NCBI GenBank assembly: GCA_018969165.1
Contig: JAGWYX010000235.1
Span: 1 to 6,462 of the forward strand
Reading direction: 5' to 3'
Source: Verrucomicrobiota bacterium
Lineage (GTDB): Bacteria > Verrucomicrobiota > Verrucomicrobiia > Limisphaerales > JAGWYX01
Length of the DNA: 6,462 nucleotides
In this document: positions 1-5,902 of the stretch, in pieces
Layout: every line of letters begins with the position of its first letter
Position numbering within the stretch: the first letter of the stretch is position 1
Position numbers and translations under genes: made by a program
Notes under the pieces: generated by a model
Told to the model about the DNA's origin: nothing
Seen by the model: the letters and a program-made list of their open reading frames with translations, nothing else
Databases searched by the model: none

Positions 1-1619
1 TCTACCATCCCACTGATACGGTTAACTCCTGTCGCCTTTAGCAACGTTTCTTTCCTCGCTTTGGCCACCGGTGGGGTGTTATGATGACAACTCATGGAAT
101 AAAAGACCGGCAACTGACCGAGCGTGTTGAGCTTCGCCAGAATATCCAATAATCGATCCCAGGTTCGAGGTATGTCCCGACACGGGCTACCGTCGGTGAC
201 AGATTGACGATTTGCCACCTCCCAAAACGGAATTGACAGCGTAATTTCAAGGTTTTTCCCGTCCACTGTCCGGTTCAAGGTGACGATTTTCAGCAGATCG
301 CGTTTTTCGTCGGGAATCGCCATTTCATATAGCAACGACGCGGTTCCAGCGAGTTCGAGGAATTCTGTAAGGCGATCAGGTCCGGCCTGTTCCTCCTGCC
401 TTAATCTCGCCACCTGTTCCTCAAGTCCCTGCCGTTCCATGAGCAGCGCCGCCTTTCGTTCCTCGAATAGGGGCTTCTCGACTGTGCCGTCGATGAACGC
501 GTCGGTGAGCCGGTTGAGCCGGTCCCGGAGTTGGCTCTTCCGCAGCGCGAGCGTATTCATCTCGCTCTCCCGCTGGGTTGCCCAGGTCGCGGTGAGCTGC
601 GGCAGCTTCGCCCTGAGGTATGCCTTTTCCTCCTCGCTGAACCGGAGTGGGGTGAGTGCTTGGCGGAGCGCTGCGTCCGCTGCTTCCTCGCGGACGCCCG
701 TGGTCGGGCACGCAATGGTGTGGCAGCGATAATAGACATGGCCTTTCTGGCGTTCGCCGATGAGCGAATAGCCGCAACGGGCGCAAGTCAGGAGCCGTCT
801 GAAGCTGAAATCATGCCGGCTGCTCCGGGCGCCGTATTTGCCCGCGAGCACCTCCTGCACGCGGTCGAAGATCGCCTTCGGGATGAGCGGTGCGTGGGCG
901 CCGGGGAAGGTCTCACCGGTACGGTTGAGGTGGATGAGGCAGATGTAGAAGGGGTTGTTGAGGAGCTTCGACCAGCCGTTGCGGGTCACGGCCCCGCCCC
1001 GCCGGTTCCGCAGCCCCCGCCGGAACAGTTCCGCGCCCAAGGTCTCGAGCGTGTACCGTCCGGTGGCATAGAGCTCAAACGCTCTCCTCACGAGCGGCCC
1101 GCGTACCGGATCGATCTCCTTCGGATTACCCTTTCCCCTGTCGAGGTAGCCCACCGGCGCCGGCAGCGGGTACAGGCCCTGTTTGATCCGGCCGTAGAAG
1201 CCTTTGCGGGTTTCCTCCCGGAGATTCCTGATGTAGTCGGCGGCGACCACGGCCTGGATGTCGGCCGAGAGCCGGCCGCCCCGGGAGTGCAGGTCAAGGC
1301 TCTCGTTGGCGAAGTGGACTTCTATGCCCTGGTCGATCAGTTCGCCGAGATCGGACCAGTCCTTCAGATTGCGAGCACTGCGGTCGATCTTGTGGATGAT
1401 GACGCCACGGGCCTCGCCTTTGCGGAGGCACCGGAGCATTTCGTTGAAGACTGGCCGGCCGCGCTTCGCCGCCGTCTCCTGCTCCTCGAACCAGGCGCTG
1501 ACGGGGAGTTGGCCGCGCTCGGCGTAGCGGACAATCGCATCCCGCTGTTCCTGGAGCGAGACGCCTTTTTCTCCCTGTTTGGCCGTGGAGACACGGATGT
1601 AGCCGAAATACGGAAGCAT
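1..1619 (-). CDS. Serine site-specific recombinase (resolvase N-terminal, recombinase and zinc beta-ribbon domains), 3' end outside window
   Basis: Catalyses DNA strand exchange through a serine nucleophile, most likely integration or excision of the surrounding element. Reading on the minus strand from the ATG at 1619, 539 codons are open to the left edge with no stop, so the C-terminus is missing. Residues 1-140 are the catalytic domain: YIRVST gives nucleophile Ser11, and KIDRSARN (77-84) carries the conserved arginines. Residues about 150-265 match the recombinase DNA-binding domain (GYLDRGKGNPKEIDP, then TRNGWSKLLNNPFYIC). A zinc beta-ribbon has Cys279, Cys282, Cys299 and Cys304, followed by a charged coiled coil at about 350-410. 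A GAGGGG ribosome site 8 nt upstream supports the start. The stop of the 100-residue gene lies 3 nt before the ATG, so co-translation is likely. Codons become less GC-rich beyond about residue 400. The family call is secure; target site and element boundaries are unknown. Confidence 0.95.
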   Translation of the reverse strand, partial: MLPYFGYIRVSTAKQGEKGVSLQEQRDAIVRYAERGQLPVSAWFEEQETAAKRGRPVFNEMLRCLRKGEARGVIIHKIDRSARNLKDWSDLGELIDQGIEVHFANESLDLHSRGGRLSADIQAVVAADYIRNLREETRKGFYGRIKQGLYPLPAPVGYLDRGKGNPKEIDPVRGPLVRRAFELYATGRYTLETLGAELFRRGLRNRRGGAVTRNGWSKLLNNPFYICLIHLNRTGETFPGAHAPLIPKAIFDRVQEVLAGKYGARSSRHDFSFRRLLTCARCGYSLIGERQKGHVYYRCHTIACPTTGVREEAADAALRQALTPLRFSEEEKAYLRAKLPQLTATWATQRESEMNTLALRKSQLRDRLNRLTDAFIDGTVEKPLFEERKAALLMERQGLEEQVARLRQEEQAGPDRLTEFLELAGTASLLYEMAIPDEKRDLLKIVTLNRTVDGKNLEITLSIPFWEVANRQSVTDGSPCRDIPRTWDRLLDILAKLNTLGQLPVFYSMSCHHNTPPVAKARKETLLKATGVNRISGMV

Positions 1620-1622
1620 GGA

Positions 1623-1925
1623 TTATTCCCCTCGGGTACTCGATTGTACCGTACGGTTCTTGGCGAGCAAGGCCCGGAACTGTGCATAAGCGACCGGGTC
1701 GGAAGAAACCCGTTCATAGACCCGCAGGGCGAGAGCGATGTATTGAGCGAGGTTGTCCTCGGCCTGCCGGAGTCCCTCGTCGCCGAGGGTCGGATACAGG
1801 TCGCGGATTGTGGGAGCGGCCCTCTCCTCCATACTCGCCAGCATATCGCTCCACCGCCGGTGGCAAAGGCGGGCGAAGGTGCCGGAGAAGTCAAGCTGAA
1901 CCGTTTCGAGGAATCCGTCTTGCAC
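1623..1925 (-). CDS. Small helical protein encoded immediately upstream of the recombinase
   Basis: A 100-residue acidic/basic protein of unknown function, probably cytoplasmic and largely alpha-helical. It has no cysteine pair, signal peptide or membrane segment. The stretch at residues 47-88 (LGDEGLRQAEDNLAQYIALA, then VYERVSSDPVAYAQF) looks like two amphipathic helices, with a typical coding pattern of charged and hydrophobic residues. The GTG at 1925 is the first usable start after an in-frame stop, but it has no convincing Shine-Dalgarno sequence, so the start is less certain than the frame. The gene ends 3 nt before the recombinase ATG. Small proteins of this size directly upstream of a serine recombinase could be recombination directionality or control factors; here that is inference from position only. 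The overlapping 200-residue minus frame from 1966 has a low-complexity Ser/Arg/Pro composition and was not chosen. Confidence 0.7.
   Translation of the reverse strand: MQDGFLETVQLDFSGTFARLCHRRWSDMLASMEERAAPTIRDLYPTLGDEGLRQAEDNLAQYIALALRVYERVSSDPVAYAQFRALLAKNRTVQSSTRGE
1628..1633 (-). promoter_or_regulatory. Ribosome binding site of the recombinase
   Basis: On the minus strand GAGGGG lies 8 nt before the ATG at 1619. It sits inside the last codons of the preceding 100-residue gene and fixes the recombinase start. This arrangement favours translational coupling of the two genes. Confidence 0.75.
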
Positions 1926-1949
1926 TCGTGGTGCCCAGGAAAGTATTCA
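1920..1949 (+). promoter_or_regulatory. Weak candidate promoter for the ParB-like gene
   Basis: TTGCAC (1920-1925), an 18-nt spacer and TATTCA (1944-1949) form a poor sigma70-like match pointing at the gene starting at 1965. The divergent genes are only 39 nt apart, so any promoter for either must overlap the other's 5' end, which suggests mutual interference. Few positions match consensus, so this is tentative. Confidence 0.2.
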
Positions 1950-1964
1950 TTTACGAGTTGCGCC

Positions 1965-2540
1965 ATGAGACATATTCGTTCTGCCGCGCGCGAAGAAGTA
2001 GTTGCACACTACATCGCCAGCGAATTGAATCGCGTCGTTGAACACGCAGACGCGGGGGAGGTTCCTGACGCCGCGTTTCTGGGACTGCCCGCATCTCCAA
2101 GCGAGGGAGCGCTACAACACATGTCGCGCGTCTTGCTGTGCGATCTGCGAAAGCATTCTTGGCTCTACGACCAGTTTTGGGCGCGGGTTGGCCGGTGGTC
2201 GCTTGTGAAGCTCCGGCCTGACGAAATCGATGTGATGCCGATAGGTGGACCTGCTGACAAATGGCATTACCCCAAGCTGGACGCGTTTGTCCGGGACTTG
2301 CAAGCCGCAGCGAACGCCGGCGTGCCGATCCCCAACCTGCCGGACGACCCGGCGTATCTGCTGCAACTGCGGCCGGAACTGGCGCTCAAACGAATAATCC
2401 TCATCAAAGGAGATTACGCCGGCAGAATGTTTGAGTATGCGATTGGGGATGGTGCCCACCGCGCCGTGGCACTCGCGGTAAATGGAGTCGCAGAACTGGA
2501 TGCCTATTGGGGCATCCAGTACGGAAGCGAATCGCATTGA
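1965..2540 (+). CDS. Protein with a ParB-like GDGxHRAVAL motif, function unknown
   Basis: A 191-residue protein I do not recognise as a named family. The most telling segment is residues 142-182 (KRIILIKGDYAGRMFEYAIG, then DGAHRAVALAVNG at 162-174). It resembles the D-G-x-H-R-x-A-A motif of ParB/sulfiredoxin-like domains, where this loop binds or hydrolyses nucleotides. The N-terminal 80 residues are helical and rich in aromatic and basic residues (HSWLYDQFWARVGRWSLVKL). No zinc site, signal peptide or membrane helix is visible. The frame is open far upstream, where it only shadows the minus-strand genes, so the start is uncertain. ATG at 1965 is preferred. TTG at 1920 is an alternative, with GAGGAA 6 nt upstream, but it would overlap the start of the divergent gene. 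The gene is divergent from the recombinase pair and precedes the zinc-ribbon/SIR2 pair by 194 nt. The coding call is fairly sure; the ParB-like assignment is inference from one motif. Confidence 0.65.
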   Translation: MRHIRSAAREEVVAHYIASELNRVVEHADAGEVPDAAFLGLPASPSEGALQHMSRVLLCDLRKHSWLYDQFWARVGRWSLVKLRPDEIDVMPIGGPADKWHYPKLDAFVRDLQAAANAGVPIPNLPDDPAYLLQLRPELALKRIILIKGDYAGRMFEYAIGDGAHRAVALAVNGVAELDAYWGIQYGSESH

Positions 2541-2734
2541 TTGCCGACACGGAATTCCTGCCGCCTCCGATCAGTTTCTTCGCCATTGTGGTGCGGAGCG
2601 GCCCCGTCAGGGTACTCAATGCTGGCGTACCGCCGCCAATCGATCAAGGCCATGAACTATGCATAAGCGGCTGGAAAAACGTGCCGGTATCAAAGCAGCT
2701 TGATTTACATAATAGCGCGGAGCAGAATCACTAC

Positions 2735-2977
2735 ATGAACTTATCGGAAAGCGATCAGCAGCGAATCAAGGACCACTTGAACATCAAGTTGAGGAATGGC
2801 TGTCCAGTCTGTGGAGAGCGGAATTGGAATGTCAATCCACACCTGACCTTCCAGGGCATTTTGAACAAGGAATACAAGCAGCCTGTGGACGGCAGCGTGT
2901 TTCCACTCGTCGGCATTACGTGTCGGAACTGTGGATACCTGGCTCAATTCGTGGCGCAGAGCGTGGGAGTGCTCTGA
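2735..2977 (+). CDS. Small four-cysteine zinc-ribbon protein coupled to the SIR2 gene
   Basis: An 80-residue protein with one split zinc ribbon: CPVC (Cys23, Cys26) and CRNC (Cys63, Cys66), each followed by glycine, the usual knuckle geometry. The linker carries hydrophobic beta-strand patterns (VFPLVGITC), and the C-terminus ends in YLAQFVAQSVGVL. Comparable short CPVCG...CxNCGY proteins occur in mobile and defence-rich regions, usually without assigned function. The frame stays open upstream to 2507, but that part is low in typical protein features. MNLSESDQQRIKDHLN reads as a natural N-terminus, and a GGAG lies at 2719-2722, although 12 nt from the ATG is a little long. The stop codon overlaps the SIR2 start as ATGA, so the proteins are probably made together and may interact. 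Possible roles are nucleic-acid or protein sensing, or acting as a regulator of the NADase; the sequence does not decide. Confidence 0.8.
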   Translation: MNLSESDQQRIKDHLNIKLRNGCPVCGERNWNVNPHLTFQGILNKEYKQPVDGSVFPLVGITCRNCGYLAQFVAQSVGVL

Positions 2978-3867
2978 TGAGGGTGGTTCTGTTCGGTGCC
3001 GGCGCGAGCTTCGGATGCGGACAGGTGGAGCCCAAGCCCCCTCCGCTCGGAAATCAATTGTTCGACGCGCTACAGTCCCTGTACTCTGGGTGGCGTTCGG
3101 TTCCCGATAAGCTCGCAGCCGTATTTCGAGATAATTTCGAACGCGGCATGGAGAAACTTACTGGCGAGAACGCTATGGCCATCGCGCCGCTCATGCAGGA
3201 GATGGCGATCTTCTTTTCGATCTTCGGCATGCCGAGCAACGCGGATAATCGGTATCTGGGCATTCTCAAGCCCAACGCGCACAGGCACGACATAATCTGG
3301 TCAACGCTCAATTACGATTGCCTCCTGGAAATCGCGGCCTGCCATGCTGCGCTGCGGCTCAACTATTTCGGCGAGCCTTCAGCATCGAATGCAGAGGCCT
3401 GTGTCTGGAAACTCCACGGTTCTTGCAACTTCAAGATTGCCAACCTCGCTGCCGGGCGGGGAGTTTTATTCGGCCAAGGGGTGATTTTCGAGGGAGGAAT
3501 AACTCCAATCCAACCCCACGAAGTGAGAGCGGTGTTCCGAGGAAACACAGGCCTCTACCCGGCGATGGCATTGTATGCAAAGGGCAAAAGCATTTCGATG
3601 TCGCCGGGTGCTATTCGCGACGCCCAAGCGCGGTGGAATCAGCGAGTCATGTCCGCTGAAAAAGTACTCTTGATTGGCGTCGCACCGAACCCAGAGGATT
3701 CCCACATCTGGGATTCACTGACGAAGACAAGCGCCACGGTGGGTTTTGTCGGCTCCAGGGATATGTTCGAGTCCTGGACGAGACCGAGCTCTGCGGGAGG
3801 GAAGATCTTTTTGGGTCGGTACTGGTCCGGCGCAGAAAAGCAGGCAAATGAGTTTTTGATTGGCTGA
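2977..3867 (+). CDS. SIR2-like protein, probable NAD+-consuming effector
   Basis: A 296-residue stand-alone SIR2-fold protein. Motifs appear in family order: GAGAS (7-11) in the nucleotide-binding loop right at the N-terminus, STLNYD (109-114) with the conserved Asn112, WKLHGS (144-149) with catalytic-type His147, and LIGVAPNPEDSHIW (232-245), matching the second NAD-binding strand-loop. SIR2-like domains of this defence type hydrolyse NAD+ on phage infection and cause abortive infection, as shown for Thoeris ThsA, DSR proteins and SIR2-Argonaute pairs. No deacetylase-type four-cysteine zinc module lies inside the Rossmann fold. No SLOG, TIR, Argonaute or long C-terminal sensor domain is visible, so sensing would need a partner. 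The obvious candidate is the zinc-ribbon protein whose stop codon overlaps this start (ATGA). The start at 2977 is preferred because the fold begins there; an in-frame extension to 2824 only shadows the upstream gene. SIR2 fold is near certain; NADase activity and a defence role are inferred. Confidence 0.92.
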   Translation: MRVVLFGAGASFGCGQVEPKPPPLGNQLFDALQSLYSGWRSVPDKLAAVFRDNFERGMEKLTGENAMAIAPLMQEMAIFFSIFGMPSNADNRYLGILKPNAHRHDIIWSTLNYDCLLEIAACHAALRLNYFGEPSASNAEACVWKLHGSCNFKIANLAAGRGVLFGQGVIFEGGITPIQPHEVRAVFRGNTGLYPAMALYAKGKSISMSPGAIRDAQARWNQRVMSAEKVLLIGVAPNPEDSHIWDSLTKTSATVGFVGSRDMFESWTRPSSAGGKIFLGRYWSGAEKQANEFLIG

Positions 3868-3900
3868 ATCTCGCGACCCCGCGGTTCCTTCGGAGTAACG

Positions 3901-3956
3901 CCGGTGAATAAGCGGTGGTGCATTCTGGTCCGAACCCGAGTTCGCCGCGCTACCGG
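3901..3956. repeat. Imperfect palindrome between the SIR2 and ATPase genes
   Basis: CCGGT (3901-3905) pairs with ACCGG (3952-3956) and AGCG (3911-3914) pairs with CGCT (3948-3951). Inside lies a small hairpin, CGAAC (3931-3935) with GTTCG (3940-3944). This gives a layered stem-loop of about 56 nt in the 214-nt spacer. It could be a processing or termination structure, a palindromic repeat, or chance in GC-rich DNA. It lacks tRNA or integron attC core features. Confidence 0.35.
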
Positions 3957-3970
3957 CCGCCATTGCGTAG

Positions 3971-3991
3971 CGGACTCGCTCGTCCGGTTTT
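3971..3991 (+). terminator. Weak candidate rho-independent terminator after the SIR2 gene
   Basis: CGGAC (3971-3975) and GTCCG (3982-3986) form a GC-rich 5-bp stem with a 6-nt loop, followed by G and TTTT (3988-3991). It lies 104 nt after the SIR2 stop and before the ATPase gene, where a terminator would separate the units. The stem and the T-run are both short. Confidence 0.25.
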
Positions 3992-4081
3992 CTGGTTGCT
4001 GACATGATGGGGTTCGATTTGCCCCCTCCGTCACCTTCCCCCTCCTTACGCCTCTGCTCGCGTTCCCTTACGCTGGATGGC

Positions 4082-5464
4082 ATGGACTCGATCAAGGACG
4101 TGATCGCGCAGAAGGGACAAGTGCGCCAGGGCATCCCCACCGTTTCCGCCGTGTTCAAGGATGGCGGCATTCTGGAAATGGTGCACGACACCGAGGCGAA
4201 GAAGACGCGATTCGTGCTCTGGCGCGGCGGGAAGTGGGAATTCCAGGATGGGATCGTCGTCAGCCCCGTCCGGCGGTTGGTGCCGTACTCACCACACAAC
4301 AACCTGATCAGAAACGACGTAGTCCTGTTTCCATCGGAGCCAGCCGAATACGAGTCCGAGGCAGCGTTGCTCGATGAGATTAAGGCCTTCATCCACCGTT
4401 ACGTCGATGTCAGCCCGCTCTTCGAGCAGATCGCGAGCTATTATGTCCTGTTCTCCTGGATATACGACGGATTCAACGAACTGCCGTACCTCCGTGTGCG
4501 CGGCGACCCCGGCTCCGGCAAAACCCGGTTTCTCCTCACCGTCGGCTCCCTCTGCTACAAGCCGATCTTCGCCTCGGGCGCCTCCACCGTGTCGCCCATC
4601 TTCCGCATCCTGGAAATCTTCAAGGGCACCCTCATCATCGACGAAAGCGATTTCCGCCTCTCCGACGAGAAGGCCGAGATCGTCAAAATTCTGAACAACG
4701 GGAATGTCAAAGGATTCCCGGTCCTGCGGAGCGAGGTCTCCGGCAAGGGCGAATACAACCCCAGGGCCTATCACGTCTTCGGCCCGAAGATCGTGGCCAC
4801 GCGGGGGAGTTTCGATGACCGGGCACTTGAGAGCCGGTTCCTGACCGAGGAGATGGGGCAGCAGCGGTTGCGAGAGGATGTGCCGATCAACCTGCCGGCG
4901 GAACATAGCGTCCAGGCGCGCTCCCTGCGGAACAAACTGCTCATGTTCCGGTTCAGGAACCTCCAGAGGAAGCCCACCATTGCCGGCTTGGTGGACCGGA
5001 CCATCGAACCTCGCCTGAATCAAATCTTCGTGCCGCTTCTCTCGATCATCGAGGACAAGGCGGCCCAGGAATCCTTGAGGGATGTAGCCCGGCAGTATCA
5101 CCGCGAGATGGTGAGCGAGCGAGGGATGGATACCGAGGCGCAGATTCTGGAGGTGATCCAGAGCCTCCTGCGGTCGGCGGAGGGCGGCAATCTCACCCTG
5201 GCGGACATCACGAGCCGGTTCACTGACCTTTACGCCGACCAGTATGAACGGAAGATCACGAACAAGTGGATCGGTGGCGTGATCCGGCGGCGGTTGCATC
5301 TCCACACGCATAAATCCCACGGGGTGTTCATCATCCCCGAATCGGAGCATCCGAAACTGGACCTGCTGTATGCCAGGTATGGGATCGAGGCTGGCGAAGG
5401 CACTGATGAGGAAGCGCCAGCCGGGCCGGTGTCGTCGGAATCACCGAGTTCCGCCATCGGGTAG
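4082..5464 (+). CDS. P-loop (AAA+-type) ATPase with C-terminal winged-helix region, possible replication helicase or initiator
   Basis: A 460-residue probable DNA-acting ATPase. Walker A is GDPGSGKTR (141-149). Walker B is GTLIIDESDF (182-191), with Asp187-Glu188 the likely magnesium and catalytic acids. A sensor-like strand KIVATRG (236-242) is followed by DDRALESRF (245-253), an arginine-rich motif like the arginine-finger region of helicase-type AAA+ proteins. Residues about 350-420 (ILEVIQSLL, LTLADITSRF, KWIGGVIRRRL, HGVFIIPE) read as a winged helix. The N-terminal 60 residues form a small beta-rich domain. The frame continues to 4004, but those 26 residues are Pro/Ser-rich and pyrimidine-encoded, so the ATG at 4082 is preferred; no strong Shine-Dalgarno helps decide. 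The fold resembles primase-linked or phage/plasmid helicase ATPases, but no primase domain or gene is here. The stop codon lies inside the left arm of the repeat array, suggesting gene and array travel together. ATPase fold is secure; the replication role is inference. Confidence 0.85.
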   Translation: MDSIKDVIAQKGQVRQGIPTVSAVFKDGGILEMVHDTEAKKTRFVLWRGGKWEFQDGIVVSPVRRLVPYSPHNNLIRNDVVLFPSEPAEYESEAALLDEIKAFIHRYVDVSPLFEQIASYYVLFSWIYDGFNELPYLRVRGDPGSGKTRFLLTVGSLCYKPIFASGASTVSPIFRILEIFKGTLIIDESDFRLSDEKAEIVKILNNGNVKGFPVLRSEVSGKGEYNPRAYHVFGPKIVATRGSFDDRALESRFLTEEMGQQRLREDVPINLPAEHSVQARSLRNKLLMFRFRNLQRKPTIAGLVDRTIEPRLNQIFVPLLSIIEDKAAQESLRDVARQYHREMVSERGMDTEAQILEVIQSLLRSAEGGNLTLADITSRFTDLYADQYERKITNKWIGGVIRRRLHLHTHKSHGVFIIPESEHPKLDLLYARYGIEAGEGTDEEAPAGPVSSESPSSAIG

Positions 5465-5468
5465 ACAT
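5457..5468 (+). repeat. Left terminal inverted repeat of the array
   Basis: TCGGGTAGACAT is the exact reverse complement of the right arm at 5715-5726. It contains the ATPase stop codon (TAG, 5462-5464) and differs from the internal unit GGGTGGACTT at two positions. Confidence 0.8.
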
Positions 5469-5478
5469 TGGGGACTTC

Positions 5479-5508
5479 GGGTGGACTTCGCTTTTGCAAA
5501 GTCCACCC
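5479..5508 (+). repeat. Hairpin from two head-to-head repeat units
   Basis: GGGTGGACTT (5479-5488) pairs with AAGTCCACCC (5499-5508). After one mismatch, GC/GC closes a TTTT loop. It lies 15 nt after the ATPase stop and could act as an mRNA 3'-end structure, but no T-run follows, so it is not a classical terminator. Confidence 0.7.
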
Positions 5509-5543
5509 AGTTCTCTCCAGTGTTTCCAAGGGTTCCTGGCCGC

Positions 5544-5640
5544 CGGGTGGACTTGTGGACGTTGGAAAGGGGGCGGGGTGGCAAAGAGCCGGCAGCCACG
5601 GACAGGGGCCACCCCGGATCGAAGTCCCCAAGTCCACCCG
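5544..5640 (+). repeat. Long stem-loop: 12-bp inverted repeat enclosing a 9-bp inverted repeat
   Basis: CGGGTGGACTTG (5544-5555) is the exact reverse complement of CAAGTCCACCCG (5629-5640). Nested inside, CGGGGTGGC (5574-5582) pairs with GCCACCCCG (5608-5616) around a 25-nt loop. The two nested perfect arms make a cruciform or structured RNA plausible. Confidence 0.7.
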
Positions 5641-5674
5641 AACACTCGGAAGCAAGTATTGGCGCGGCAAAATC

Positions 5675-5697
5675 GGGTGGACTTCACGGGTGGACTT
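5675..5697 (+). repeat. Tandem direct pair of repeat units
   Basis: GGGTGGACTT occurs at 5675-5684 and 5688-5697, 13 bp start to start with CAC between them. This is closer to iteron spacing than the rest of the array. Confidence 0.75.
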
Positions 5698-5714
5698 TGT
5701 TGCTGATGTCCGCG

Positions 5715-5726
5715 ATGTCTACCCGA
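5715..5726 (-). repeat. Right terminal inverted repeat of the array
   Basis: ATGTCTACCCGA is the exact inverted match of 5457-5468 and closes the array at a span of 270 bp. Confidence 0.8.
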
Positions 5727-5794
5727 CTCGATGAATACTCACGTCGCGTCCTGCGAGACGAAGGCGCTATTGCCGCAGAACGATTTGCTCCAAC

Positions 5795-5822
5795 TTGACG
5801 TAGCGATACCGGTTGCTATGCT
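5795..5822 (+). promoter_or_regulatory. Sigma70-like promoter for the DUF2321-type gene
   Basis: TTGACG (5795-5800, five of six consensus bases), a 16-nt spacer and TATGCT (5817-5822, four of six) point downstream. Transcription would start near 5829, leaving about 70 nt of leader before the ATG at 5903. It lies just outside the repeat array, which fits an independently transcribed gene. Confidence 0.5.
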
Positions 5823-5902
5823 GTGGGCATAACGCGGTGAGGGAACGTCGGCACCCTACCACGAGACGCCAGTGCGCGACGCTGGCGTATCCACGACGCA
5901 AA

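Larger units (their letters stand above)
5457..5726. repeat. Nested inverted/direct repeat array (GGGTGGACTT family), possible origin or binding-site cluster
   Basis: Six exact copies of GGGTGGACTT occur: four on the plus strand (5479-5488, 5545-5554, 5675-5684, 5688-5697) and two inverted (5499-5508, 5630-5639). Half-copies are GGGGACTT (5470-5477), its complement AAGTCCCC (5622-5629), and GTGGACGTT (5555-5563). The cluster is bounded by a perfect 12-bp inverted repeat whose sequence is a variant of the same unit. I found no exact copy elsewhere in the window. Short open frames run through it, but their products are repeat-derived (recurring VDF, STQ, WTL), so I treat the stretch as non-coding. 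Such an array suits iterons at a replication origin, binding sites for the ATPase's winged helix, a structured RNA, or an intergenic repeat family. The sequence does not choose among these. Confidence 0.85.
5465..5902. other. 438-nt gene-free stretch between the ATPase and DUF2321-type genes
   Basis: The first part (to 5726) is the nested repeat array. From 5727 to 5794 I see nothing recognisable. The candidate promoter follows at 5795-5822, and then a leader to 5902 with no clear riboswitch, tRNA or conserved RNA fold. Frames open here (for example the extension from TTG at 5813) have no protein-like composition. Confidence 0.7.

Noticed and set aside
531..1964. Long plus-strand open frame continuing into the gene at 1965
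   Set aside because: It is antisense to the recombinase and its small partner, whose motifs are unmistakable. The frame is open only because of GC-rich codon structure; only the part from about 1965 is taken as real.
2112..2537. 141-residue minus-strand open frame opposite the ParB-like gene
   Set aside because: It has plausible length but no motif, and its composition fits an antisense shadow. The plus frame has the GDGxHRAVAL motif.
2977..3867. Thoeris or SIR2-Argonaute system
   Set aside because: No TIR-domain (ThsB-like) or Argonaute gene lies in the window, and the SIR2 protein has no SLOG or other C-terminal sensor domain.
3920..3950. tRNA T-arm-like sequence (GGTTCGGACC on the minus strand)
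   Set aside because: The surrounding sequence does not form an acceptor, D or anticodon arm, so there is no tRNA.
3715..4392. 225-residue minus-strand open frame across the SIR2/ATPase junction
   Set aside because: Its product is Ser/Arg/Pro-rich without motifs and overlaps two well-supported genes and the palindromic spacer.
4289..5350. 353-residue minus-strand open frame
   Set aside because: It is an antisense shadow of the ATPase, which carries Walker A and B motifs. Its translation has no recognisable domain.
5457..5726. CRISPR array
   Set aside because: Repeats are 10 bp, occur in both orientations and are irregularly spaced, and no cas gene is present.
5370..5798. 142-residue plus-strand frame and overlapping small frames in both strands through 5230-5734
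   Set aside because: They translate the repeat array or shadow the ATPase end. Recurring VDF/WTL peptides come from the DNA repeats.
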